From Qipengyuania qiaonensis (GTDB lineage: Bacteria; Pseudomonadota; Alphaproteobacteria; Sphingomonadales; Sphingomonadaceae), in NCBI RefSeq assembly GCF_019711515.1, contig NZ_JAIGNO010000011.1, forward strand, positions 1-64,000: 64,000 nucleotides of DNA. The letters run 5' to 3'. The notes below the pieces were generated by a model. The model did no database searches. It was not told where the DNA came from and saw only the letters and a program-made list of their open reading frames with translations. Made by a program: the position numbers and the translations under genes. Positions 28,708-37,032 of the stretch are shown in pieces (position 1 is the first letter of the stretch; each line of letters starts with the position of its first letter).

Positions 28708-31653
28708 ATGGAATGGCTCTTCATCTTCGGCCTCGCAGGAATGGTGGCCTTCCTTTGGAACCGGCTCGACCGCGCCGAAGAGCGCCTTGCAAGGCTCGAC
28801 GACCTGCAGGATCGCATGCTCGACATGATGCACATCATGCAGCGCCGGCCGGTAGAGCAAGCCGCGGATCGTGCTCAAACCGTCGAACCCGAGCAGGAGG
28901 CCGATAGCCGGCCGATCTCCGTCCCGACCGTCGCCCTGCGTCGTGGCGAGGATGAGACCGTGTCCCAGCCTGTGCAGGATGAGGAGCAACCTGCGCCCGC
29001 AGCTAAACCGGAGCCGGAGCCGGCGAGCATCGAGGAAGCACCCGACCAGCCGCTCCTCCGCGGCTTCGGTTTCGACCTGGAGGACGTCTTCGGCCGTCGC
29101 CTGCCGATCTGGTTGGGAGGGGTCACGCTCGCCGTCGCAGGTGTCTTCCTTGTCCGATATTCGATCGAGCGCGGCCTTATCACTCCGCTGTTCCGCGTCA
29201 TCATGGCCTTCCTGTTCGGCGGGGCGCTGATCGCAGGCGCCGAAGTCGCCTACCGTTTCCGCGAGAAGGTGGCGGACCCGCGCGTGGCGCAGGCGCTGGC
29301 GGGTGCCGGGCTCGCAACGCTGTATGCCGGGTTCTACCTCGCGGGCACGCAATACGGGCTGATCGGGCAGACGCTCGCTTTCCTTGGGCTTGCGGCGGTG
29401 ACCGCCGGGGCAATCGCCTTGTCCTTCCGCTTCGGACTGCCGAGCGCAGTATTGGGACTGGTCGGAGGGTTCGCTGCCCCGGCCCTTGTTGGCGGTGAGG
29501 AAGCCAACCTCCCATTGCTGGCGCTCTACCTCGGCCTCGTAACGGGCGGGTTGGTCTATGCCGGTCGCCAGCAACAGCGCGAGTGGATGGGGATCGCCGC
29601 GCTGGTCGGCGGCCTCGGCTGGGGCGCCGTGCTCCTGCTGGCCGGCGATCCGGGCTTCACCGAAGTGCTTGCGCTGGGCCTCTATTTCGTCGTTCTCGGC
29701 GCGGTCATGCCGGCGCTGGCCGATGCCGGTCGGTTCGAAACACCCTTGCGCCTTGTCGCGGCACTCGTGGCGAGCGTACAACTGGCGATGCTCGTCGACC
29801 AGGGCGGCTATTCGCCGCTCGCTTGGGGGCTATACCTGCTGCTCGGCGCGACACTCGCCTTCTTCGGCTGGAAGCGCCCCGAGATGCGCGAGGCCAATGG
29901 GATCGCAGCACTGGTCGGCACGTTGCTCTATGCGCAATGGGACCTAGTCCTGCCGAGCGATTTCGTCTGGGTCGGAACCGCGCTGGCTGCCCTCTTCGCG
30001 GGCGTGCCCCTCGCTTTCCTGCGCAATGGCTCGGACCGGATCGTCGACCGCTTGCAAGTCGCGCTCGTTCCGCCTGCGCTGGCCGCCGTCGCCTACGGGA
30101 CCTTCGGCGATTTCGAAGCCGACGCCGCCGAATGGTCTCTGGCCATCGCGAGCGGTGCGCTGTCGCTGTTCCCCGCCGCAGGTGCGTGGCTGATCCGCAA
30201 GCGCGAGGACCGGCGCTGGTTCGCGGGTCTTACCGGCTCCGCAACCGCGCTCGGTTTCGCGGCGCTCCTCATGGTTACGCCGGGCTGGAGTGCACCGCTG
30301 ATGGCCGCGCTGGCATTGACCCCGGCCTTTGCCCTGCTTCATCGCGTCGGCGACACCGCCATCGCCCGGCTATGCTCGATCGGTGCCGTTGTCGCGCTAG
30401 GCGCGCTGCTCTCGACCGGAGCATTTGTCGAAGAGGCAGCGCTGCTTGGCGGAGATGCCGGTGCAACGGTGGTCTGGCAGGCGATGCTGCGGTGGGTCGC
30501 CGCGGCCGCACCGTTCGCTGCGCTGGCCATCCTCGCTCGCGAACCGGCGATACGTCATAGCGGCGAGGTGTTCGCCGCGGCGCTCGCTTATGGTGCCATA
30601 GCGCAAGTCCTGCCCGCCGATATACTGCCATGGGCTGCTGCTCTTGGCGTCTTCGCGATCTGGCGCTTCGCAACCACGAGGCACGCGGCGCAGGGTATGC
30701 TTACCTTTATTGCCTTCTGCTGGGCGTTGGTCCCTTTGTTCGCCTGGCTCGGCGCAGGACTTGCTTCGCTGGCAGCCGATCCGGTTTTCGTGACCGACCT
30801 GCCCTCGCCCAGATCGGTGGTGACGCGCATCCTCCCGCTTGCAGCGGCGCTGGCAATCCTGCCGTCGCTGCGCGGTATCCGGGCTTTCGCGGACCTGCAG
30901 CCGGCATGGCTTGCAGCGCCCTTCCTGCTCGTCGCGGCGCACGTGATGTTCAAGCAAGTGCTTGCCATAGACATCGAGACGCGCTTCGTTTCGCTGGGCC
31001 TCGCCGAGCGGACGATCTGGGAAGCACTGCTGCTCGGCCTTGGCTGGCTTGCCTCTGCCGGCCTCGCCCGCTTCCGGCCACAGCGCGGGCTGGCCGTGGC
31101 GCTCGCAAGTGCCGCGCTGCTCCACTTCGCCATCTACACCGGCTTGCTGCACAATCCGCTATGGGATCGCCAAGCGCTCGGCCACTTGCCGGTCGCGAAC
31201 CTTGCGCTGGCCGCTTACGGCGTCGCCATTGCCGCCGCGATCCTGCTGCGGCGCTGGATGGGCGGGCGGATGCGCATCGCCCTCGAAGGCGCCGCGATAG
31301 CCCTGTCTGCCCTCATGGTGCTCACCCTCTTGCGACAGGCGTTTGCAGGATCGGTGCCGGCGGGCGTGCCAATGTCGCAGACCGAAGATTTGATGCGGAG
31401 CCTTGCGGGCATCCTGCTTGCGCTGTTCTACCTTTTCCTCGGCAGCCGCCTCGGCGAGCGGAGCTGGCGGGTCGGCTCGCTGGTCCTCATGCTGGTGGCG
31501 GTGGCCAAGGTGTTCATCGTCGATGCCGCCGGTCTCGAAGGCCTGCTGCGCATCGCGAGCTTCATGGCGCTGGGCTTCAGCCTGATCGGCATCGGCTGGG
31601 TCTATTCGCGGCAATTGCGGAGCACGCCCGCGCCCGCAAGAGCGTCACAATGA
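28708..31653 (+). CDS. DUF2339 multi-spanning membrane protein
   Basis: A 981-residue integral membrane protein. A first hydrophobic segment is followed by a coiled coil (RLDRAEERLARLDDLQDRM), a low-complexity Pro/Glu linker (to about residue 118) and then more than 20 closely spaced hydrophobic segments, starting with GRRLPIWLGGVTLAVAGVFLVRYSIE, which is characteristic of DUF2339. Family function is unknown; a cell-envelope role is a guess. GGAGG lies about 12 bases before the ATG. A terminator follows. Confidence 0.88.
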   Translation: MEWLFIFGLAGMVAFLWNRLDRAEERLARLDDLQDRMLDMMHIMQRRPVEQAADRAQTVEPEQEADSRPISVPTVALRRGEDETVSQPVQDEEQPAPAAKPEPEPASIEEAPDQPLLRGFGFDLEDVFGRRLPIWLGGVTLAVAGVFLVRYSIERGLITPLFRVIMAFLFGGALIAGAEVAYRFREKVADPRVAQALAGAGLATLYAGFYLAGTQYGLIGQTLAFLGLAAVTAGAIALSFRFGLPSAVLGLVGGFAAPALVGGEEANLPLLALYLGLVTGGLVYAGRQQQREWMGIAALVGGLGWGAVLLLAGDPGFTEVLALGLYFVVLGAVMPALADAGRFETPLRLVAALVASVQLAMLVDQGGYSPLAWGLYLLLGATLAFFGWKRPEMREANGIAALVGTLLYAQWDLVLPSDFVWVGTALAALFAGVPLAFLRNGSDRIVDRLQVALVPPALAAVAYGTFGDFEADAAEWSLAIASGALSLFPAAGAWLIRKREDRRWFAGLTGSATALGFAALLMVTPGWSAPLMAALALTPAFALLHRVGDTAIARLCSIGAVVALGALLSTGAFVEEAALLGGDAGATVVWQAMLRWVAAAAPFAALAILAREPAIRHSGEVFAAALAYGAIAQVLPADILPWAAALGVFAIWRFATTRHAAQGMLTFIAFCWALVPLFAWLGAGLASLAADPVFVTDLPSPRSVVTRILPLAAALAILPSLRGIRAFADLQPAWLAAPFLLVAAHVMFKQVLAIDIETRFVSLGLAERTIWEALLLGLGWLASAGLARFRPQRGLAVALASAALLHFAIYTGLLHNPLWDRQALGHLPVANLALAAYGVAIAAAILLRRWMGGRMRIALEGAAIALSALMVLTLLRQAFAGSVPAGVPMSQTEDLMRSLAGILLALFYLFLGSRLGERSWRVGSLVLMLVAVAKVFIVDAAGLEGLLRIASFMALGFSLIGIGWVYSRQLRSTPAPARASQ

Positions 31654-31657
31654 GAAA

Positions 31658-31690
31658 GGGCCGGAGGTTTCCCCCCGGCCCGTCTCTTTC
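31658..31690 (+). terminator. terminator after the DUF2339 gene
   Basis: GGGCCGG (31658-31664) pairs with CCGGCCC (31675-31681) around a 10-nt loop, 4 bp after the stop, and the sequence then reads GTCTCTTT. Moderate but GC-rich stem. Confidence 0.6.
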
Positions 31691-31755
31691 TGCACTACCG
31701 CCTTCGGCTATTTGAGCGCGAACCGCCCTCAAGTAGCGAAGCGATAGGGCACAAG

Positions 31756-32448
31756 CTAAGCCCCTTCGACTTCCTCGAGGCTGACCTTCAGGCCCGGACC
31801 CATCGACGAGGTCAACGTGACCTTGCGGACATACTTGCCCTTGGCGCCCGACGGCTTCGCCTTGACGATGGCGTCGGTCAAAGCCTTGAAGTTCTTCTTC
31901 AGGTCTTCATCCTTGAAGGACAGCTTGCCGATGCCGCTATGGATGATGCCCTGCTTCTCGACGCGGAATTCGACCTGGCCGCCTTTGGCGTCCTTGACGG
32001 CCTGCTCCACGTTCGGGGTGACCGTGCCGAGCTTCGGGTTCGGCATCAGGCCCTTGGGGCCGAGCACCTTACCGAGGCGACCGACGACGCCCATCATGTC
32101 CGGCGTGGCGATCACGCGGTCGTAATCGAGGTTACCGGCCTGCATGTCTTCCATGAGGTCTTCGGCGCCGACCTTGTCCGCACCTGCAGCAAGAGCCTTC
32201 TCGGCGTTGTCGCCCTTGGCGAAGACCGCAACCTTGACTTCCTTGCCAGTGCCGCTCGGAAGCGACACCATGCCGCGGACCATCTGATCCGCGTGGCGCG
32301 GATCGACGCCGAGGTTCATGGCGACTTCGACGGTCTCGTCGAACTTCGCCTTGTGTTCGCGCAGCGTGGCCAGAGCCTCGTCAACGCTGTAGAGCTTTTC
32401 GCCGTCGAGCTTGGCGACGGTCTGCTGCTTCTTCGTCTGCTTTGCCAT
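31756..32448 (-). CDS. rplA: 50S ribosomal protein L1
   Basis: A 230-residue L1, standard length. Recognised from [26 protein letters not shown]-type N-terminus, [11 protein letters not shown], and the [10 protein letters not shown] segment near the rRNA binding face. It binds 23S rRNA at the L1 stalk and in many bacteria represses its own operon by binding the leader mRNA. It starts 4 bp after rplK. No U-rich terminator is evident; an imperfect hairpin lies at 31707-31737. Confidence 0.97.
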   Translation of the reverse strand: MAKQTKKQQTVAKLDGEKLYSVDEALATLREHKAKFDETVEVAMNLGVDPRHADQMVRGMVSLPSGTGKEVKVAVFAKGDNAEKALAAGADKVGAEDLMEDMQAGNLDYDRVIATPDMMGVVGRLGKVLGPKGLMPNPKLGTVTPNVEQAVKDAKGGQVEFRVEKQGIIHSGIGKLSFKDEDLKKNFKALTDAIVKAKPSGAKGKYVRKVTLTSSMGPGLKVSLEEVEGA

Positions 32449-32452
32449 GATC

Positions 32453-32884
32453 TTAGCCCTCCACCACGTCGAGGCCCATCGAACGCGCGCTGCCTTCGAT
32501 GATCTTGGTGGCCTGTTCGATATCGTTCGCGTTCAGGTCGGCCATCTTGGTCTGAGCGATCTCCGCGAGCGCCGAACGTTTGATGGATCCTGCCGAAACC
32601 TTGCCCGGCTCCTTCGAGCCCGACTTGAGCTTGGCAGCCTTCTTGATGAGGAAGCTGGCCGGCGGGCTCTTGGTGACGAAGGTGAACGAACGGTCGGCAT
32701 AGACGGTGATCGTCGTCGGGATCGGCATGCCCTTTTCGAGGCTGTCGGTCGCGGCGTTGAACGCCTTGCAGAATTCCATGATGTTCACACCGCGCTGACC
32801 CAGTGCAGGGCCGATAGGCGGGGAGGGATTGGCGATGCCAGCAGGCACCTGCAGCTTGATATAGCCGTCGATCTTCTTGGCCAT
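32453..32884 (-). CDS. rplK: 50S ribosomal protein L11
   Basis: A 143-residue L11 with [35 protein letters not shown]-type N-terminus and the C-terminal rRNA-binding [25 protein letters not shown] region. It forms the GTPase-associated centre of the 50S subunit. AGGAGG lies before the ATG. Unlike most bacteria, the gene upstream is not nusG directly: a plus-strand protease gene intervenes. Confidence 0.97.
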   Translation of the reverse strand: MAKKIDGYIKLQVPAGIANPSPPIGPALGQRGVNIMEFCKAFNAATDSLEKGMPIPTTITVYADRSFTFVTKSPPASFLIKKAAKLKSGSKEPGKVSAGSIKRSALAEIAQTKMADLNANDIEQATKIIEGSARSMGLDVVEG

Positions 32885-32950
32885 GAATGGCCTCCTTTCT
32901 CACTGTTGCCGCGGCACTTTCGAACCGGGGCTCATGGTAAGCGGTACAAC

Positions 32951-32968
32951 GGTTCGCCTGGGCGAACC
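32951..32968 (-). other. palindrome in the rplK leader
   Basis: A perfect 8-bp inverted repeat (GGTTCGCC and its complement) with a 2-bp centre. As RNA on the minus strand it is a tight hairpin about 66 nt before the rplK start. It may contribute to L1 autoregulation, or be a DNA operator between divergent genes. I could not identify an L1-binding consensus. Confidence 0.45.
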
Positions 32969-33004
32969 TCCCGCACGGTTCCCGAATATGATTTGGGAAG
33001 CGCG

Positions 33005-33032
33005 CACATAGCGGCTCTCGCTCGAAATGCAA
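33005..33032 (-). promoter_or_regulatory. candidate promoter of rplK-rplA
   Basis: On the minus strand TTGCAT (33032-33027) and TATGTG (33010-33005) are separated by 16 bp. Each matches the sigma70 consensus at four of six positions. Transcripts would have a leader of about 115 nt. Its existence is expected because rplK is separated from nusG. Confidence 0.35.
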
Positions 33033-33104
33033 GCGGTCGTTTCGTGTGGTATTTTTGTCGATGGCTGGTCGTAAGCGGCCTTTTTAAGCTATAGTGTTGA
33101 CCAG

Positions 33105-34127
33105 ATGAGAGGACTTGGAAGGATGCTCGCCTTGGCGGCGCTGTTATGCGCCGGCGCTGGGCATGCGCAAGACGCGGCCGGAATACCCGGCAACCTGCCC
33201 AAGCCCCCAACTGCCATTCTTGACGAAACGCTCGCCATAGGCGGCGAAGAAATCGAAGCACGAAAATTTGCCAGCCGATTGACTGTAGAAACCTACGTGA
33301 ATGGCGAGGGGCCATTCCGCTTTGTCGTCGATAGCGGAGCCGATACATCTGTCGTCGGAGAAAGGCTGGCAGGGCGCCTCAGCTTGCCGTCGGGCGATGC
33401 GGTGCTGCTCCACGGCGTCACCGAAAGCCGTGTCGTGGACAGCGTCATAGTGGAATCTCTGAGGCTGGGACCGACAACAACGACCGATCTCGAACTTCCG
33501 GTTCTTGACGAGAGAGATCTCGGCGGGGACGGCATGATTGGCCTGGACGCGCTGGTTGAACAGCGGCTGATGATGGATTTCGACGAGCGCATAATTACGG
33601 TCGACGATGCCTTTACGCCCGCACCGTTCAACGATCGCATGATCGTTGTTAAGGGACGGCTTGATCGGGGTCAGCTTATTCTGGCGGAAGTGGAAGTCGA
33701 CAGGCTAGACGTCGAAGCGGTCGTCGATACCGGCTCCGAGATTACTATCGGCAACACAGCGCTGCGCGACCGGCTGAAGTTGCGGCGCGCAGACCGGCTC
33801 CGGAAAATCAAGGTCTACGGGGTAACGGGGGCCATGATGGAGGTCGATTTTGCGGTGGTGAAGAAGCTGAAGCTGGGCCCGATACAGCTGTACAACGTCC
33901 CCATCGCTTTCGCCGATATCCCGCCGTTCGAAGTGCTGGGCATGCAGGATGAGCCATCGCTGCTGTTGGGCACCGACCTCATGGAAAACTTCCGTCGCGT
34001 TTCGCTCGATTTCAAGGATCGAAAGGCACGCTTCCAGCTCAAGAAATGCGCCAACTCCGCCGTGAAGATTCGAACCTCGGAATACGCTTCGCGTCTCGGC
34101 GCAGACCGCTCGTCTGCTTGCAGCTAA
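33105..34127 (+). CDS. secreted retropepsin-like aspartyl protease with two catalytic domains
   Basis: A 340-residue protein with a signal peptide ending near GHAQ. Two aspartyl-protease half-motifs are visible: VVDSGADTS (Asp76) and VVDTGSEIT (Asp208), each followed by a beta-rich domain with a later IGLD or LGTD element (MIGLDAL; LLLGTDLM). This suggests a single-chain pair of retropepsin domains. Periplasmic proteolysis is the family expectation; substrate unknown. A TATAGT box at 33090-33095 would give a nearly leaderless mRNA from ATG 33105; ATG 33123, directly after GGAAGG, is an alternative. It lies on the opposite strand between nusG and rplK. Confidence 0.82.
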   Translation: MRGLGRMLALAALLCAGAGHAQDAAGIPGNLPKPPTAILDETLAIGGEEIEARKFASRLTVETYVNGEGPFRFVVDSGADTSVVGERLAGRLSLPSGDAVLLHGVTESRVVDSVIVESLRLGPTTTTDLELPVLDERDLGGDGMIGLDALVEQRLMMDFDERIITVDDAFTPAPFNDRMIVVKGRLDRGQLILAEVEVDRLDVEAVVDTGSEITIGNTALRDRLKLRRADRLRKIKVYGVTGAMMEVDFAVVKKLKLGPIQLYNVPIAFADIPPFEVLGMQDEPSLLLGTDLMENFRRVSLDFKDRKARFQLKKCANSAVKIRTSEYASRLGADRSSACS

Positions 34128-34214
34128 GTCGCAATCAGGATCGCACCCGGACGATCGCGAACGGAATTCGGGACGACCGGCAGGGGCCTCTCCCATACCG
34201 TCGCAAGCGCCAGA

Positions 34215-34751
34215 CTACTTGACCAGTTCGACCTGTTCGAAATCCAGTTCGACCGGCGTCGCTCGACCGAAGATCGAAACCGAAACCTTGACCTTCTGCT
34301 TGTCGAAATCCAGTTCCTCGACGAGACCGTTGAAGCTGGCGAAGGGCCCGTCGAGCACCTTGACCTGATCGCCGATTTCGTAATCGACATGGACGTCCTT
34401 CTTGGGCGCCGACTTGGCTTCTTCCACCCCGCCGAAATAGCGCGCCGCTTCCTTTTCGGAGATCGGCTGCGGCTTGTTGTTGTTGCCGAGGAAGCCGGTC
34501 ACCTTGGGCGTGTTCTTGACGAGGTGGTAGATATCGTCGGTCATGTTCAGCTTGGCCAGCACATAGCCGGGCATGAACTTGCGTTCGACCTGCACTTTTT
34601 TCCCGCGCTTGACCTCGGTAATCGTCTCGGTCGGAACCTCGACCTCCTCGACGCCTTCGGACAGCCCCAGGCGATCGGCCTCCGCGATGATCGAATCGCG
34701 AACCTTGTTTTCGAATCCGGAATAGGCGTGGATGATGTACCAGCGTGCCAT
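34215..34751 (-). CDS. nusG: transcription termination/antitermination protein NusG
   Basis: A 178-residue NusG. The NGN domain begins RWYIIHAYSGFENKV, and the C-terminal KOW domain contains GDQVKVLDGPFASFNGLVEELD. It binds RNA polymerase, couples transcription with translation and with Rho, and acts in pausing and antitermination. It follows secE by 30 bp on the same strand. The usual next genes, rplK and rplA, are 1.3 kb further downstream beyond an opposite-strand gene. Confidence 0.97.
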   Translation of the reverse strand: MARWYIIHAYSGFENKVRDSIIAEADRLGLSEGVEEVEVPTETITEVKRGKKVQVERKFMPGYVLAKLNMTDDIYHLVKNTPKVTGFLGNNNKPQPISEKEAARYFGGVEEAKSAPKKDVHVDYEIGDQVKVLDGPFASFNGLVEELDFDKQKVKVSVSIFGRATPVELDFEQVELVK

Positions 34752-34781
34752 GTGTTCTTAACTACCCTGTCGAATTGCGGC

Positions 34782-34985
34782 TCAGGCGAGCGTCAGCAGC
34801 CAGCGCACCACGGCGCTGAACAGCGAATCAACGCCGAGGAAGAAGAGCGAGAGGATGACCATCATGATGAACACGAAGATCGCCGTGCGTACCGTTTCTT
34901 CGCGCGTCGGCCACACGACCTTGCGACCTTCGGCCTGCACCTGCCGGAGGAATTCCGCCGGGCTGGTTTTCTTCTCTTCTGCCAT
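34782..34985 (-). CDS. secE: preprotein translocase subunit SecE
   Basis: A 67-residue single-helix SecE. The amphipathic segment SPAEFLRQVQAEGRKVVWPTREET precedes one transmembrane helix (about 35-58). This is the short alphaproteobacterial form. It clamps the SecY channel at the inner membrane. The frame is open upstream; ATG 34985 gives the family N-terminus. Heads the secE-nusG pair, with a structured leader upstream. Confidence 0.95.
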   Translation of the reverse strand: MAEEKKTSPAEFLRQVQAEGRKVVWPTREETVRTAIFVFIMMVILSLFFLGVDSLFSAVVRWLLTLA

Positions 34986-35012
34986 GCTCACGTCTCTCGC
35001 GCAAAAAATCGT

Positions 35013-35107
35013 GCCGTCTTCCGCCACGTCCCGTTGAGGTAGGGTCTCTCGCCGCCCCGGTTCAAGACCGGGAGGGGCTTTTATCGATCCCAATGTCGGA
35101 AGACGGC
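35013..35107 (-). other. nested inverted repeats in the secE-nusG leader
   Basis: An 11-bp perfect inverted repeat (GCCGTCTTCCG at 35013-35023; complement at 35097-35107) encloses a second, GC-rich imperfect hairpin at about 35054-35078. In the minus-strand transcript the structure ends 27 nt before the secE start, so it could affect its translation or transcript elongation. On the plus strand the inner hairpin is followed by TTTTA. Confidence 0.5.
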
Positions 35108-35237
35108 GCTGCATCTAGTCCCGCGCGCGTCAAAAGGCAAGCCGGGGACTGGCGTGAAAGCCCCCTTTGCAAGCGCCATCGGCGCGACTAGCCTGCAAGC
35201 TTTCCAGTAAACGGGACGCATGAGGGGGATTTTCGTA

Positions 35238-36761
35238 ATGGCGACAAGCCAGACACCTGGTCTAGGCGAGCGGCTGATCGAGCCGGTCACCAACATTTCC
35301 GATTTCATTTGGGGCGGGACATGGAATGGCGAGGCGGTGATCCCCTTCCCGCCACTCGCCATCATCCTCCTGGGTGTAGGCCTGTGGTTCATGGTCGGCC
35401 TTCGCTTCTATCCCATCGTCAAGCTATGGTCGGCAATTACCGGCCTGTTCGCCGGTCGCAAAAGCGAAGGTGCGGGTGAAATCTCCCCCTTCGCCGCCCT
35501 CTCGACCGCGCTTTCCGGACAGGTCGGCACGGGCAATCTGGCCGGTGTCGCAACCGCGATCGCCCTCGGCGGACCCGGCGCGATCTTCTGGATGTGGATC
35601 ACGGCGCTATTCGGCATGGCTCTGGCGTTTGCAGAAGGATCGCTTGCCATCCGCTACCGCGAAAAGACTTCGGACGGCGTCTATCGCGGAGGTCCGATGA
35701 GCTACATCATGATGGGCCTCGGTCCCAAATTCACTTGGCTCGCGGTCATTTTCTGTCTTGGCACGCTGTTCTCGGCACTGGTGACTGGCAATTCGATCCA
35801 GGCAAATGCCATGGCCGATGGGATGAACGAGTTGTTCGGCTTGCCCGAATGGCTCGGCGGCCTGCTGACGGCAGGGCTTGTCTTCATCGTCATCATCGGC
35901 GGCATCAAGTCGATCGGCAATGTCGCTGAAAAGGTCGTGCCCTTTATGGCTGCAACCTACATCGTAATGGCCGTCATTGCACTGATCCTCAATTTCGGCG
36001 ACCTTGGCGAGACGTTCGGGCTGATCTTCCATGGCGCGTTCAATCCACAAAGCGCGGTCGGCGGCTTCACCGGAGCAGCGATCATCATGGCAATTCGGGC
36101 GGGCGTCGCGCGTGGCCTGTTCTCGAACGAGGCAGGTCAGGGCTCGACCCCGATTGCCCACGCGGTCGCGCAAACCAACGATCCGGAACAGCAAGGCCGC
36201 ATGGCCATGCTGGGCACATTCATCGATACGATCGTCATCTGCACCATGACAGCACTGGTGATCCTGACCGTGCGCGGCGAGTTCACGGCCGCGGGCGAAC
36301 CGGTCCTCCACGCCTGGCAGTCCGATAGAGTCGGGTTCGAAATGACCAGCGGGGCCTTTGCCGCAGCCTTCCCCTACGAGATCGCGGCTGTTCCGGTGGG
36401 AACGCTGATCGCCTCGATCGCATTGATCCTGTTCGTCTTCACCACACTGCTGACCTGGAGCTATTACGGCGAGCGCGCGATCACGTTCCTCTACGACCGG
36501 GTGAAGGGTTCGGGCCGCACGGGCGAAAAGAAGCTGCACATGGCCTGGCGCGTGTTGTGGTGCGTCGTGATCTTCATCGGTGCGGCACAACCGAGCGAAC
36601 TGGTCTGGCGTCTCGGCGATATTTCAAACGCGGCCATGGCCCTGCCCAACCTCTTGGCTCTGGCCCTGCTAAGCGGCGTCGTGTTCAAACTGGCCCGGGG
36701 TCAGCGCGATGCCGGCCCGACGCATACGGCGGACACTCCCGAGGAGCCCGAGGAATACTGA
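35238..36761 (+). CDS. sodium:alanine symporter family transporter (AGCS)
   Basis: About 507 residues and 10-11 transmembrane segments. The signature region AALSTALSGQVGTGNLAGVATAI and the GGPMSYIMMGLG and GLFSNEAGQGSTPIAHA motifs are diagnostic of alanine or glycine:cation symporters. It imports alanine or glycine with sodium. ATG 35238 is 10 bases after a GAGGGGGA stretch; the in-frame ATG 35220 is an alternative. A strong terminator follows. Confidence 0.9.
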   Translation: MATSQTPGLGERLIEPVTNISDFIWGGTWNGEAVIPFPPLAIILLGVGLWFMVGLRFYPIVKLWSAITGLFAGRKSEGAGEISPFAALSTALSGQVGTGNLAGVATAIALGGPGAIFWMWITALFGMALAFAEGSLAIRYREKTSDGVYRGGPMSYIMMGLGPKFTWLAVIFCLGTLFSALVTGNSIQANAMADGMNELFGLPEWLGGLLTAGLVFIVIIGGIKSIGNVAEKVVPFMAATYIVMAVIALILNFGDLGETFGLIFHGAFNPQSAVGGFTGAAIIMAIRAGVARGLFSNEAGQGSTPIAHAVAQTNDPEQQGRMAMLGTFIDTIVICTMTALVILTVRGEFTAAGEPVLHAWQSDRVGFEMTSGAFAAAFPYEIAAVPVGTLIASIALILFVFTTLLTWSYYGERAITFLYDRVKGSGRTGEKKLHMAWRVLWCVVIFIGAAQPSELVWRLGDISNAAMALPNLLALALLSGVVFKLARGQRDAGPTHTADTPEEPEEY

Positions 36762-36775
36762 TCGCCGCGGGGCAC

Positions 36776-36821
36776 ACAAACAAAGGGCCGGGTGTCTTTC
36801 GACCCCCGGCCCTTTGTTTGT
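36776..36821. terminator. strong bidirectional terminator
   Basis: A perfect 17-bp stem with a 12-nt loop. The outer ends are ACAAA and TTTGT, so each strand has A/U-rich flanks. It lies 14 bp after the symporter stop and 14 bp after the stop of the facing small gene on the minus strand, serving both. Confidence 0.85.
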
Positions 36822-36835
36822 ACATGACCGAAATC

Positions 36836-36985
36836 TCAGCGAAGGCCGAACAGACGGGCCAGAAAGCCGGGCTCTTCCATGGGCAAAATCTTCCCATGCG
36901 CCTGATAGCGCAACGAACCGTCGCTATACGGTTTGGGCTTCACCCAGCGATCGGGACTGCTACTGCGAAACGACAAGCCGGACAT
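36836..36985 (-). CDS. 49-residue small protein of unknown function
   Basis: A short reading frame from ATG 36985, with GGAG seven bases upstream, to a stop next to the bidirectional terminator. The product is basic and polar, starts MSGLSFRSSSPDRWVKPKPY and ends PGFLARLFGLR. It has no signal peptide or transmembrane helix. It lies 47 bp downstream of the GT87-type gene on the same strand and may share its transcript. A good ribosome site, matched terminator and non-random C-terminus support reality; I do not recognise a family. Confidence 0.6.
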   Translation of the reverse strand: MSGLSFRSSSPDRWVKPKPYSDGSLRYQAHGKILPMEEPGFLARLFGLR

Positions 36986-37032
36986 GGCGCATCTCCATGA
37001 AAATGTGTTTCTTTGTCTTACCGAATTAAACT

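Noticed and set aside
31707-31737. Imperfect hairpin as rplA terminator
   Set aside because: No U-tract on the minus strand, and placement between converging genes makes the role unclear.
34040-34125. tRNA-like T-loop (GGTTCGAAT on the minus strand) inside the protease 3' end
   Set aside because: T-stem has only partial pairing, no matching acceptor stem or CCA end, and it overlaps a good coding frame.
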